In this document: piece by piece, positions 12,075 through 23,357 of the stretch | How the letters are laid out: each line of letters begins with the position of its first letter | Position numbering within the stretch: the stretch's first letter is position 1 | Source: Exophiala sp. HKRS030 | Lineage: Eukaryota > Ascomycota > Eurotiomycetes > Chaetothyriales > Herpotrichiellaceae | Length of the DNA stretch: 64,000 nucleotides | Assembly (NCBI GenBank): GCA_023897205.1 | Contig: JAHWDD010000007.1 | Coordinates: 4,960,001-5,024,000, forward strand | Reading direction: 5' to 3' | The notes under the pieces: generated by a model | Told to the model about the DNA's origin: nothing | Databases searched by the model: none | The model's input: only the letters and a program-made list of their open reading frames with translations | Program-made: the position numbers and the translations under genes

Positions 12075-14778
12075 TCAATATCTCGTTGCTTCTTTGAAAA
12101 TAGGAACAGTTGTGAAATCTTCCACATTCCACCTCACTCGAGATTTCTCATCGAGCTCCGCTCCTTCGTCCGTGCACGACAGGCCAACCTTTTCATTCTC
12201 GCCGATCTCTTGCTTGGAGACACCATTCGGATCTTTGGGTATCCAAAGCTTTGGCGTTTTGGACGTTAGCGAAGGATTCACATATGCGTTCTTGATTTGC
12301 TCTTCGGTGTAGGATATCGTTTCTTCATATTCGCCTTCAGGGTCTCGGAGCCAAGGACGTAGAGCTTCTTGAGAAGCGAAGATGTGTGGCTCAAGTAAGG
12401 ATGCTAGTGGATCCAACAAGACCGCCGGGATCTTTCCCTGTCCGAGCCGGTAGATTCGAGAGTCTTCGGCTGTTCTTGGACTGTTGTCGGACCCTAGTAA
12501 TGGTGTTTCTTCATCGGTATTTGTCAAGGCGTCAACGGGTAGATACGTTTCCAGTGGACTGAGGTACCGATTGATCGTTATGTGATAGATTATAGTCGAT
12601 AGGAATAGAATTACGGTTAGAGTTGATGCTCCTGTAGCTTGCTTGATGCCGAAAAGTCCAATGAGACACAACTCCGACAAGTACACCCCCGTCATCAATT
12701 GTTGCAGTGCTCTGGTCGAACTCTCACCTCGAGTTTCCGATTTGACTTGGATCACATACAACAAGTTGTATCTGTAGCCGAGGTAGAACAAATAAATGCC
12801 GATTGTCGCGAATCCCAAGACCAATGGCGCGATGCAAGAGTATGCAATAGCAATGACCGCCAGATTGGTGAATTTGGGGAAAACATTAAACCAGCTGATC
12901 CCCTTTGTTTGTTTGTATGTATTGTACTTCTGTCGAGGAGTCTGGCTTGTCACGTTATAGTAGAACAGGTATTGCAGTAGATCCGAAAATCTGAATATAT
13001 TCTTCGAGGCCGTTCCCAGTCCTTGAATAATGAAGTATGTGAGATAAAAGTTGGAGGCCTTGGGCAGGTTTTTGGCGAGCAGAGTCGGTACTGATTTTGG
13101 ATCATTGGCAATTTTGGTCGCAACAGCGGCTGCACCAGATGAGAACGTTGTGATGAGAAAGACTTGCACAACCTGGAAGACGAAATCCCACGTCTGAGCC
13201 CATTTGACGACCTCCTTGGTGGTTGGTTGTCCTGATATTGTGGCGAGCCACTTGAAGTAGAATGGCACATAAGAGACGAATGTACTTAGCAGTAGCGGAG
13301 GCACCAGACCAGTGATAAGTCCCAAAATTGGAGCTGGTAAGTTGTTGATGAACCTTAGAAAGTGTACCTTGTCTGTGAGGTAGTTGATGTTGGAAATGGT
13401 TCCAATTATACCGACTGGGATGGACCATAGAACGATTGTCGCAATGGCAACAGCAATTGCTATGTATGAGTATGTGACACGCAGAGCTGGGTCGAGATTG
13501 AGATTCTGCCAGATCGCTTCCTTAGGTTGGACTCCGATATATTTAGGCTGAAGTGCAAGTGGTGATGGATGGCGAACTTGTTGGAAAGCTTGATTGGCAC
13601 TGATTTGATCCTTGAACTCGACGAAAAGAGCTCCCATCTTGTCTTTCTGGGTGGCCACATCGCCACTGCGCAATTCTTCTAGGTTGGAGATGATCTCGGG
13701 TAGCTCTTCTCTCAAGCGGGAGATGGTGTCGATCCTTTTTCCAACCACGTAATTCGACCTGTGACTGGGTCGGTCTCGCGAAGACCCATTCTCGTTATGG
13801 TTGCTTGTGCCTGTGCTTGTGCTTGCAGATGATTGCTTCTGGATTTTGTTTTTGAGCAAATCCAGTTCGGCTTGTTCAAGACTGTCGACTTTATCGTTAC
13901 GTTGACTCACCAATTTTTCCACATGGTCGGAGTGTGAGACCTTCCAAGATCTGACCGCATCAGGTCCGAAGTTTCGTTGCAGATTCTCTTCTCGAAGCCA
14001 GTCAGGTGGAACGGAGAGAAATAAAACCACTCTCGAGGATAATCGAGAGGCATTATAGGGTATGGTCTGATATGCCTGCCGCAAGCCAATGACGAACATT
14101 CGCTCGCGCGTGATGAGAAGTACGATAAATCCTGCTAAGAGTCAATCACCAGAACCATTCAGCATATATGAAGACTCTACCTAAGAAAAGCCAAGCCACT
14201 ACCGCGTGGGCATAGAGCTTCTTGGGATCATTCACATTGCTGAAGCTGATCTTGTCAAGCTGAGACGCATCGCCTCCGGCAGTGGCATTGATGGGAAACA
14301 GTATCGGCCAAGTCAAGACACATCCGACGGCACTTATGAGTACCAACATTCGTAGGTACCTTAGGAATAGATATGCATCCAAGGATGAATGTCGAAGGAC
14401 GAACTTGTCGTCGAGCATGCGGAAGTCGTGAAACCATGATACGGCCTTATGACTGGAAGATGGTGTACGGTCTCTGAAATCCGATTAGTAATAGTTTGAG
14501 ATTCAGATCTGGGCTTCCTACTTGCGAGGTATCGTTCGAAAGTATGTTCGCGGTGCATAAATATTTCGATACTTTGACCGAAGGAGGATGAAGGCCAATA
14601 TGAATGCACCCGCGGTCAAGGCTGTAGGTACAAGAGTTGCTCCAAGGGCAAGCAGAGAGGTCGAACCTGAGTTACGATGCCCACCAGCTCCTGGGGTCTG
14701 GTATTCTTGATTTAGTCTTGAAAAGGTGTCTGTGAGGACTATCATTTTGCGGCTCACCTTCTTCTTCATCACATCCAT
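12075..14778 (-). CDS. CSC1/OSCA/TMEM63-family osmosensitive calcium-permeable channel
   Basis: Exons 14778-14522, 14473-14181 and 14131-12075 join in phase to 868 aa. Helix 1 is near residues 30-52 (LLALGATLVPTALTAGAFIL). SWFHDFRMLDDKFVLRHSSL, the second helix and YAHAVVAWLFLG follow, then the cytosolic PHM7_cyt region with RQAYQTIPYNASRL and VEFKDQISANQAFQ, and the RSN1_7TM core from about residue 360 (GLVPPLLLSTFVSYVPFYFK; NVFPKFTNLAVIAIAYSCIA). The C-terminal tail is acidic and soluble. This is the full family layout. Known members are mechanically or osmotically gated cation channels of the plasma membrane or ER. ATG 14778 was chosen over 14769 because both are in frame and the first gives only three extra residues; the choice is open. 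Confidence 0.92.
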
Positions 14779-15200
14779 CCTGGATATAGATTTCGTAAAG
14801 GGATCAAGGGAGCATTCCGAGCACCCAAGGATAATCAGAAACACCTTGAAGCCCGAGTGTCACGATGAAGCATTTAGAGCTTTCAGATTGTGCGGGATTA
14901 ATCTGAAAACTCCATCATTGTTTTGCACCAAGTTGAATCGTGACGCGTGAGAACCAGGCAGTGGCCTTGCCATGGAGGCTACAAGATATCAAGATATCGT
15001 GGAGAGTCTGACGTCACAAGTTTGTTGTTAGCACGTGACACGACATGTGACATTTCCCCATTGCCATCTCCGCCTGAGGCGCGTCACGCGTCTCGTTATG
15101 ATCTCGATGACTACATACATGCCTCAACTACTTTCTTGTCCTACAGAACATTATATGTTTCGATATTGATTGTCAGTGATTCGGTTTCGTAAGCGAATGA
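14779..15200. other. intergenic, upstream of the CSC1-family gene
   Basis: Nothing gene-like is visible in these 420 bp. They hold the promoter of the channel gene on one side and the 3' end of the dioxygenase gene on the other. Confidence 0.45.
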
Positions 15201-16395
15201 CTACCCATCAAGAGCTTGCACGACCTGAGCCCAGTCATCATTGGTATATGAGCCTGGCACCTTGGGACCATCGAAAAGGCTGGCAAGCACAACGCGTGAA
15301 GATTGCTCACCACCCAGGGTTGCCTTCCATGTTGAGCAATGATGTTGTCGTACACCAAGACATCACCTTGTTGCCATTTATGCAGAACCCGGATGTCTTC
15401 TGTGATGTTGGCCAGAGTTTCAAGGTACTTGTCCGGGATGGGCGTTCCATCTCCGAAAAATTGCTGCGCTGATTTCTGCCTAGCTGCTCCGATGGCGTTT
15501 TGATTCGCTTGGGCATTCTTCCAGTACGCCGCCAATCCTGTGAACAGCGTCGGCAGCTCAGTATCTGGCTGAGTTCGAATGGCAGGAAGTTTATGTGTCA
15601 GCACGAGAGTGCTCTCATCAACCCACTCGAAGGTAGTGTGCTTGCCCCGGCCATAACGAGCAATCTGCGCCTCGATTTTCTCGCGTCGCGTGGTCTCATC
15701 GTCATCGTCTTGAATCTCTTTTCCAAAAGCCTGCTTTAATGTAGAGCCACCCTCATATTGTTTATCGACTTTATACACGACCTTGCTAAGAACACCCTTT
15801 GCGGCCAGCTCAGAGATAAATTCCGGGATTTCCTCTTTGGCGCGCTGGAATAGCTCCACCGACGATGAGATCGGAGTCTCACCACCAATTTCGGGAGCCT
15901 TGTGGCTGTAAAAGAAAATATATTCGGGAGCATGGGGAACTTGAGGCGATTCATTGTGGTTGTAAATCAGAACCTCCTTGGGCGCTTCATTGGCAGGCGC
16001 TACATTTGGCGCAAGCAATGGCCTGTTGACGACAATCCCAATGATTTCATGGGATGGTAACCAAAGGCATGTGCAAACTTGCTAAAGTCTTCAGCGTTAT
16101 GGATTGGCAGTCCACGGAATAGCAGGGTTCCGTGTACAGCGAGTTTCTTGGTCAAGATGCCATCTTGTGCTTGAAGAGCTTTTATGGTTTCGACAACAGT
16201 GTCGAGTTCGAGTTCGCTGTCACCATGCGTTGATGGGCGCAGTGCCAGCGGGATCACGGTGCCCTCGGGATGAGGCAGCCCAAGGATTCTTTGATTTCCT
16301 GAAGGTAAGTCAAATGCCTCGAAGGCAAGCGATGCCGAGGCTGCACCGTCTAACTTCAGTGACTGGGAAGCAAAATTCTGCACCGAGGCGGCCAT
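15201..16395 (-). CDS. TauD/TfdA-type Fe(II)/2-oxoglutarate dioxygenase, two frameshifts
   Basis: ATG at 16395 opens MAASVQNFASQSLKLDG; GTLLFRGLPIHNAEDFSKFA lies near residue 95. At 16048-16053 the frame changes from YHPMKSLG to EIIGIVVNRPLLAPNV; one extra C in the CCC run would read HEIIG. The second frame carries LIYNHNES, the His-x-Asp/Glu part of the iron triad, and IIAQHGRQPW with the distal His and the Arg that binds 2-oxoglutarate. Near 15308-15316 another single base is missing: WVVSNLHA versus GEQSSRVVLASLFDGPKVPG, which ends at TAG 15203-15201. With two bases added it is 398 aa, normal for fungal TauD-like enzymes. It is divergent from the UNC-93-like carrier at 17060. Substrate unknown. 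Confidence 0.82.
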
Positions 16396-17059
16396 CTTGT
16401 CTTGGAATTTGTTCTCCTTGGGAACAGGTGCGTAAACCTTGCGATCATCAACCAGGGAATGTGGTTATGTAGCCAAGTGGTAAAGTGTCGGATAGTCTGA
16501 AGGACTTCTCCGCACGACATGCACCCCTTTGAAATATGCCGCCGCCGATCAATGGTATCATCCGTGCTAATATCACGAATTCGAGATTCCGTGTCATTAC
16601 GGCAATAAAATACTTATCTTTACCCTAGCGTGCCGTGCGTACTCTGGGTACAAGACAATGCTAACAGAGCACGTTTTTCGGACAACTCCCTCCCTCCTCC
16701 ATATAACTCCAAACGACCAATAGGAGCATCTGCGACTTGTTATCATTACTCCATGGACCTCTTGGCTTCCACTCGGTTACTTACATTTCGGAGCCTTGAT
16801 GTCGGTCATCCGAATGAATACCCAATCAGGCGCTATATACATGTCGCACATGTCAACGAAGGACGATCTTGCGTGCTCGTTACGGTCCACAAGGCGGCAC
16901 GCGTACCGAATCAATGGTCTGAGGAAGGAAACCCGGCATAATGCGATCTCTGAAATATCTTCGTCCGCCGCATGTCGAAGAGAGATTTGATACGAGAAGC
17001 AAAAGCACATTGCTACACTTTTCATCTGAGAAGCCCCAACCCCTCCCCCTTTCGGAAGG
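16396..17059. promoter_or_regulatory. divergent promoter between dioxygenase and UNC-93-like carrier
   Basis: These 664 bp separate two genes that read away from each other (start codons at 16395 and 17060), so both promoters must lie here. No specific binding site was recognised. Shared control of an oxygenase and a carrier is an inference from the arrangement alone. Confidence 0.5.
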
Positions 17060-18538
17060 ATGTCGACTCTTCCAAACAACGGCAAAGAGGCAGTTTCCCT
17101 GCGAAACGACGAGCTTAGAGATGCTCCCGCGCCCATACCGTCTACGGTTGATGCCGACGCCGCACTATACAATCGACATGGTCGTCCAAAATTCTTTCGC
17201 ACCACTTTATTTCAAATTCTCATCGTCGGAGCCTGTGCCTTCACAGCCCCAGGGATATGGAGTGCTATGAATGGGTTGGGAGTAGGAGGCTCTGCGTCCC
17301 CTGACTTGGTCAATGGTGCAAATGCTATTCTTTATGCCTTCATGACAATTACATGCTTTGCAGGACCATGGCTCACCAATGCGATTGGATTCCGCTGGAC
17401 ATTAGCCGTTGGCACATTGGGCTATCCACTGTATGCCGCTGGCTTGTACGTCAACAATCGCCAGGGAGTGGAATGGTTTGTCTATGTCGGAGCGGTCGCT
17501 TGTGGCATCTCGGCCGGCTTTTTCTGGAGCGTCGAAGGTGCAATCGCAACAGGATATCCGGAACAGCACAAACGTGGCCGCTATATCGCCACGTGGTTCA
17601 CATTCCGAAACTTCGGAAACATCATTGGTGGTGCCATCTCGTTGGGGATCAATGTCAACCTGAACAGACGTGGCAGAGTCGGATATCAGACGTACCTAGC
17701 CTTCATCGCCATCCAATGCTTGGGCTTCTTCTTCGGTCTATTACTGTCGAACCCAGAAAAGGTCGTGCGAGATGACGGTACACGAATCGAGGCACCTCGA
17801 GGCATTCACTGGCGCACAGAACTCAGCCAAATGTGGCGTCTGATCAGAAGCAAGCCTATCCTTCTTCTTTCACCACTCTTCTGGTACTTCGGGTGGATAC
17901 AAGCTTACCCAGGTACCTATCTCGCATCTTACTTCACTGTCAGGTCACGTGCTCTGGGGAGCTTCATGTCCGCCGTCGTTGGCACGCTCGCCACGTGGTT
18001 GACGGGGGTTCTCGTCGATCTTCCTTGGATTAAGTCGCGAACTCGACGGGCCGTATTCACTTACGGCCTGATAGCGCTGATGAACAGCGCAACTTGGATC
18101 TGGGCTGTCATCATCCAGAATGAATATCGCAAGACGGACCCGACGTTGGACTGGGGTGACCAGAGCAGCTTCGGCCGCGGTTTTGGCGTTTACCTTTTTG
18201 AGCGCATCAGTCTGGGAATGGTAGAGAACTATATCTACTGGTGCATCAGCAACCTCTCAGACTCGCCAGGAGACCAGATTCGATACAGTTCGCTCCTACG
18301 AGGCATTGAGACAGCCGGTGTCGCTGTTGGATTTGGCGTGCAGGCTGTCCCGACCGCTCTCATCATCACAGCTGGTATCAATTTTGCATACTGGTTTATT
18401 GCTCTACCATTCAGCTACTATGCAACGTTGCAGGTTGTGCGCAAGTTCAAAGAAGTCGACTGGAATAAGGCAAGGGCATCTGTCGAAGTCCAAGAAGCTT
18501 CAGAGCCGACATCTCGAGACTCTACGGAGAGGAAGTGA
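17060..18538 (+). CDS. MFS carrier of the UNC-93/DUF895 type
   Basis: A single intron-free frame of 492 aa starts at ATG 17060 (MSTLPNNGKEAVSLRNDELR). After a soluble tail of about 50 residues come some eleven hydrophobic helices, beginning FQILIVGACAFTAPGIWSAM, the conserved opening of UNC-93-like proteins. CGISAGFFWSVEGAIATGYP and KRGRYIATWFTFRNFGNIIG are typical of the family's central region. The C-terminus is charged and ends SRDSTERK. Fungal members sit in the plasma membrane; their cargo is mostly unknown. The gene is complete and without frame faults, unlike its divergent neighbour. Confidence 0.88.
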   Translation: MSTLPNNGKEAVSLRNDELRDAPAPIPSTVDADAALYNRHGRPKFFRTTLFQILIVGACAFTAPGIWSAMNGLGVGGSASPDLVNGANAILYAFMTITCFAGPWLTNAIGFRWTLAVGTLGYPLYAAGLYVNNRQGVEWFVYVGAVACGISAGFFWSVEGAIATGYPEQHKRGRYIATWFTFRNFGNIIGGAISLGINVNLNRRGRVGYQTYLAFIAIQCLGFFFGLLLSNPEKVVRDDGTRIEAPRGIHWRTELSQMWRLIRSKPILLLSPLFWYFGWIQAYPGTYLASYFTVRSRALGSFMSAVVGTLATWLTGVLVDLPWIKSRTRRAVFTYGLIALMNSATWIWAVIIQNEYRKTDPTLDWGDQSSFGRGFGVYLFERISLGMVENYIYWCISNLSDSPGDQIRYSSLLRGIETAGVAVGFGVQAVPTALIITAGINFAYWFIALPFSYYATLQVVRKFKEVDWNKARASVEVQEASEPTSRDSTERK

Positions 18539-18851
18539 AGAGATGCATGTCCGTACGTCCAGCTGGAAAGATAGTTTGTGACGATTTAGATCTATTTCGG
18601 TACGACCTTTGGTGGATGTCGAGTTGGTCGTTACTCCTTGTTAGACAACGCAAATGATCAAAGTCTAAGTTAGACGCAGGAGGCGCAATAAAGCATTGAT
18701 ATAATCCCATGATCGGACTGCCTTGATCCTGAGAAAAACCCACCCAGAAACGCTCATCAAGAGTGAAGATACCACTTGTGATCTCTCCCTATTCGTTCTG
18801 CCAGACCTCCCGACAACCCTTTCCGCTTTCTCCCTGCCATTTGACCCCTTA
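18539..18851. other. short convergent intergenic gap
   Basis: Just over 300 bp between the stops of two genes facing each other. No feature is seen beyond the expected 3' processing signals. Confidence 0.4.
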
Positions 18852-19442
18852 TCAAGGCGCAGCCTCGCGCAACTCCTTGATCACCGCCATAACCTCAGCC
18901 GAGTCCGCAAACACGGTATACCGCTGGATCAGCCACTCCCGCTCCGTCTCCTCTCCCTGTACCTCCTGCCGCTGGCTCTGGTGGCGGGGATTACTGACAA
19001 TGTTAACCAATGCGGCAAACACGCCGTCGACCTCCTTCCCATTGATGAATTTCTGCCACACCCTGCCCCTGACCATGACCTCGAACTCTGTCTCGTCGCC
19101 ATCACCACCAGTGCCTGCTGCTCCATCATACCCAGCCGGTACATACACGGTCTCCAGAGTATGCCTCAGCTCGACCATCGGTCCCGTATGGCGATTGACA
19201 AGTGCATTGCGCAAGGCGAGGATCGCCGCACGCCCAACAGTGGGATTCGGGCCAAACACAAACTCTGCGTCTGGCGCGTAGAATGTCACATACTCGGGTG
19301 TTTTGCTCGTGGTGCTGGGTGTTGGGTCCGCGTCCCACGCTTGGTAGAATTGCGGGAGGAATGTGGACAGCGGCTTGGGGAGGGCGGCTGCGTTTTGGAA
19401 GTGGTAGCGCGGGTGCAAGGCTGGTGGAGTCAGGGTGGACAT
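18852..19442 (-). CDS. NTF2-like/SnoaL-type small protein
   Basis: ATG 19442 opens MSTLTPPALHPRYHFQNAAA and the frame gives 196 aa without introns. LSTFLPQFYQAWDAD, VTFYAPDAEFVFGPNPTVGR with REAILALRNAL-like following sequence, and VRGRVWQKFINGKEVDGVFA follow the helix-sheet order of the NTF2-like cone fold, with the central cavity typical of SnoaL-type isomerases and polyketide cyclases. A Gly/Asp loop (AAGTGGDGDE) is inserted near residue 105. Members range from enzymes to ligand-binding proteins, so no reaction is assigned. Confidence 0.65.
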   Translation of the reverse strand: MSTLTPPALHPRYHFQNAAALPKPLSTFLPQFYQAWDADPTPSTTSKTPEYVTFYAPDAEFVFGPNPTVGRAAILALRNALVNRHTGPMVELRHTLETVYVPAGYDGAAGTGGDGDETEFEVMVRGRVWQKFINGKEVDGVFAALVNIVSNPRHQSQRQEVQGEETEREWLIQRYTVFADSAEVMAVIKELREAAP

Positions 19443-20088
19443 GGTCTTGGGTTAGCGAACACGGCGCACAGGGTATAAAACGGGTGGAGCTGGTTAGATT
19501 GTTTGGAGTTTGGGAGGGAGGAATTCGTTCAGGGCAGGGAGGGCAATTTCACTGAGTTAGAGGCAGTATACTCAGGAAGATGGGGGAGATCTTCTGACAT
19601 GTTGGCCATGTCTATATCTTAGAAGGATATCTTGCTCGACGCTGTTCGGACGAACGTTCTCCAAGTCCCTTATAAGCTGACGAAGTGGCGAAGTCATCCT
19701 GATTTGTCCAGGATGCAATAGGCACCATACAAAATAATGTAGGGTGACTGCTCGTGGCGAGGAGGATCGTCCGGAAGTTCGGACAAAACGTGCGCGTCTA
19801 ATACATACGAGGCAAGGCTGAAGAGTCGTTGATGAGATATAAGCCCCGGCTTACGGCCGCGGATCGTTTTCCTCCGTCCCACCTGGCTGTGAACACGCGG
19901 TGCCTGATCGCGTGTATTCAACGGGTGTGGCCAAGTCCGACGACGGATTGTATCGACTTATCTGATGGTCCTTGAGGACTAGCCCGAGGCCTCTCCTAAT
20001 GTTATACATATTGATCCTGTCTATGGGACGTTTGACCAGCTGACGAGAGTTTATATACCTTGGAATTCATCCTCATATCACGAGAGTC
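19443..20088. other. intergenic
   Basis: About 650 bp with no credible frame. It holds the promoter of the NTF2-like gene and the 3' end of the proteolipid gene. Confidence 0.45.
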
Positions 20089-20928
20089 TCAACAAGCGTT
20101 GTCCATCTCCACGGCGCTGACCATCAACAATCCGATCACCATCCCGTACAGACCCAGGACTTCTGCGAAGATCAATATCAGCATCATCCCCGTGTACATC
20201 CTTGGCTGCTGAGCAGTTGCTCGAACACCGGCGTCACCGACAATGCCGACTGAAAATCCCGCAGCAAGACCCGACAGTCCCACAGCCAGTCCTGCTCCAA
20301 AGTGCGTCATCGATGCGGCAAGTGGTGTCGGTCTTGTCGAGGAAATGGTCGAGCTGATGAGTAGAGAAACCACCAGGCCGTAGATGGCGATGATTCCGGC
20401 CATGACGGTGGGCATAATACCTAAGACAAGGAAGCGTGTTCTTGTGAGTCTGTTTGGATCTTTTTGCAATGGCGGTGATAGTGGAATGACATAGCCAATG
20501 TGGTACTCACTTCTCACCATTTGGTCCGGACGCAGTATTCCGGCTGCCATGATTCCGATCCCTGACTTTGCTGTCCCATAGCTAGCGCCGAAACATGAGA
20601 AAATGATGGCGCAAGCACATCCTATGGCCGAGAAGAAGGGCTAGTGGGTTTGGTCAGTGCATGTCAGGTAGCAAGCAAATATTCTTGTCTTGTAGAAAGG
20701 ACATGAATCTCCGATTGTGCTTAAACATCCTGACGCAGTTTACCGTTCGCCGAGTTTCGAATTAGACTTGTAAGCCTTTGGCAGAGTGTTGGGAGATCAT
20801 TTAATCATGCCGCGGGAAGCAAAAAGGGTGGCGAGCCAGGATGGAGTCATTCAACGACGTACCGAGTAAACCGGGCTGTCGAAGAGATAATCGTTAGCGC
20901 CAGTTTTCTTTGGAATTGCATACGACAT
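20089..20928 (-). CDS. vma3: V-type H+-ATPase proteolipid subunit c (VMA3-like)
   Basis: Exons 20928-20863, 20640-20511 and 20420-20089 give 175 aa. Exon 1 encodes [20 protein letters not shown], exon 2 continues [20 protein letters not shown], and exon 3 carries [40 protein letters not shown] and [20 protein letters not shown]. These are the four helices of the V0 ring subunit. The Glu in IFAEVLG is the proton-carrying carboxylate. GIVGDAGVR and the [13 protein letters not shown] helix fit subunit c better than c' (VMA11). The N-terminus, the [10 protein letters not shown] loop and the MDNAC end differ from typical VMA3, so it may be a second, diverged copy. The first intron (220 nt) is long for this genome. 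Confidence 0.88.
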
Positions 20929-22442
20929 TTGGCGGGTAGCAGGAAGACAGCAAAGCCGAAGGGAGAATGTGCGTCCGCTCTCTTGACATGAAATCGCGTA
21001 CCATAAATCGCTTGCCATCTTTCTCAAAATTTCGAACTACTGTCGTAGACGACAGTCGCCTGGTCTAGGCGATTCAGCGTGGAGAGCAACGACGAGTCGG
21101 GAAGTCAGCCGGTATTCAGAACGAAGGAGATATCGTTTGCTGTAGGACAGGAGCAATAGTCTGAGGTTGAATGTCGCGAAACCTCTGATATCAGGTTTGA
21201 AATGAACGTGCCTTTGCAACTCGATTGAGATAGTTTCTCCAGAATGCAAACAATCGAAGGAGAGTAGTGATAGATTTATTGATTCAGATCAAACACCGAT
21301 GCCATCCCGCTCCAGGGGACGAAGGCCCAGCAATTCCAGCATAATGGCGCTGCCTAGGAGAAGGACTTCAAGGTATTCGTATTCGCTTCACGTGTAGGCT
21401 TGGGATGCAGGGAGTAACCAATCGAGGCTGATTCGCAAAGTGGAAAACCGTGCCAACCTCAGGCAGACGCCATTTGAAGGACTTCCCTTTGTATATCAGG
21501 CGAAGGGGCTGAAGCGAAGACATTTGCCGTAGCACGATGAACCCCGCTGGCATTGAAAGAGAGTCGCGCCATTTCATGGTTCCTGTCGTACTCGACATGT
21601 CGAGATTGCTTCTCCAAGTCCCAAGCAGACTCATCTATGTCTCAGTGAGGTCAGGTAGAAAGGGATTTGCGGACGCCCTAGGGGGAAAGACGGTCATTTC
21701 ACGATGGCTGCACGTGCAGGTTTCCGGAGACATTTGTGATGTAGAGAGGATTGCTTGGGGCAAGGCATCATATCTGCAGGTGAAGCCCATGAGCTGTTCA
21801 GAATCACAACTCTAGGCGAGTGGAAATGACTTCCGAGGTCCGGTTTGCTTTGCCGATGTCAATTCTGGGACTTGACCACCTATACGAGTCGAGTGAACAA
21901 ATATCTAAAGAGTGTTCAACTCTCACAAAAGTACAGTGCTGCTAAGCGCTCTATCCTCCTAGGCTTATCTTAGTGTATCGAACTACTGTTATTGTGTCAA
22001 AATCATGGCACAAATGGTCGTCATGCTCGAGTCCTGCTGGGTTGCATTGCATCGTCGGGCTTGACGCCAACATTTTAGATGTTCGACTACTTTCAATACG
22101 CGATCATTAATCAAGACGTCACTTTAGTTGGCCTAATACCTGACCCTAATCTTTGCGACAATTACCTCTACCGATGTCCAAATACACATTGTCTAAACGC
22201 CTAGTCCCAAGTCCTGTGTGACACCAAATCGCTCGTACATCATGAGACAATACAGGCTGCCACAGCTAAGCAAAAGGCGATACTAGCCGATACCCATTCT
22301 TGTGCTGCCACAGCGTGGCAGCCAACGTAGCTCCCCTTACTTCTGTGGCCCAATTCAGGGTCGACGAACATTCTCCTGCGTGATTATCCAGCACATCGAC
22401 CTTGTCTTGACTGTCAATCATCCTGGTGATGTGGCAACCTGT
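20929..22442. other. long intergenic region
   Basis: About 1.5 kb upstream of the proteolipid gene and downstream of the four-helix membrane protein. Only short, unsupported open frames are present. No repeat family was recognised. Confidence 0.45.
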
Positions 22443-23357
22443 CTAAATGGGCAATGGCTCTTTTTCTCTCCTCTCATTGCCAGCACTGTACCTCAATCTT
22501 CTGGCCTTGACAATCTTCGATTCAAGGATGATTCCAGTTGCAGAGATGGCACATCCAACAAATTCCATGACCAACAGCGCAATCATAAGGCCTGTGGCTG
22601 CCTCACTCTCAGAGCAAAGTCTTCTGAAACCTGCCGGGACTGTCATACCATCATCCAGGTAGACAGGTAGCTGTAGCTGCTTGGCATCGGCCTCAAAATC
22701 TGCCGCACCGTGAGAGAACTTGCATGTCCAGGATTGAAGAGAATCTCGACGGTGTGAATTGCTGGGGTTGGTAAGACTGAGGTTGAACGACAGGGCGAAT
22801 ATGCAGAGCACAAGTCCAATGACTGATGACGCGGCGAAGAAGACATTGTAGAGGAGAGTGCGAGAATGAGGCTTGAGATATCATTAGAAAGAGACGAATG
22901 ATTTGATCATGTTCCAGCTTACCGTGGGAACAAGTGAGAAGACGAGGTATCCCACAGTGCCGCCCGTAGCAATGGCAGCAGATATCATGACGGCCAAGGT
23001 CGGCCGGAGATCAACATTTAATGGCCAAAGCGGGAGATGATAATTGGCTCCAAGATGCGTTGAATTATATCTTTGTACGACGTGGCCCGTACACGCTGCA
23101 GCAGCAACGCCAGTAGCAATGATCGAAAGAGCCAAGACCAATCGACTCCAGCGTAACCACTTCGCTCTATACAGGTAGACGGATTCTTCGGCCGACGTAG
23201 CTGAGTTGCGAGAATAAAGAGACGATGTCATCAGAGGGGACGGGGCAATCGACAAGGCTGTGGTGTCGAAAGAGGGCTGTTTGTGGGTGCTGGAGAGCCT
23301 GAGGGAACGGTGAGAGCTCTTGGTCGTTGATGAACGAACGGATGATGCTTGCTCCAT
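22443..23357 (-). CDS. four-helix membrane protein of unknown function
   Basis: Exons 23357-22923 and 22871-22443 join in phase across a 51-nt intron to 287 aa. A Ser-rich soluble N-terminus (MEQASSVRSSTTKSSHRSLR) of about 70 residues is followed by four helices: LVLALSIIATGVAAAACTG, TLAVMISAAIATGGTVGYLV, NVFFAASSVIGLVLCIFALS and GLMIALLVMEFVGCAISATG. An extracytosolic loop with NST lies between helices 1 and 2 and a larger Cys-containing loop between 3 and 4. This arrangement resembles small fungal tetraspan (MARVEL- or SUR7-like) proteins, but no signature motif is clear enough to name the family. Confidence 0.65.

Noticed and set aside
18723..19478. 251-codon rightward frame
   Set aside because: Antisense to the NTF2-like gene and lacking any domain; the leftward frame has a clean ATG and family-like fold pattern.
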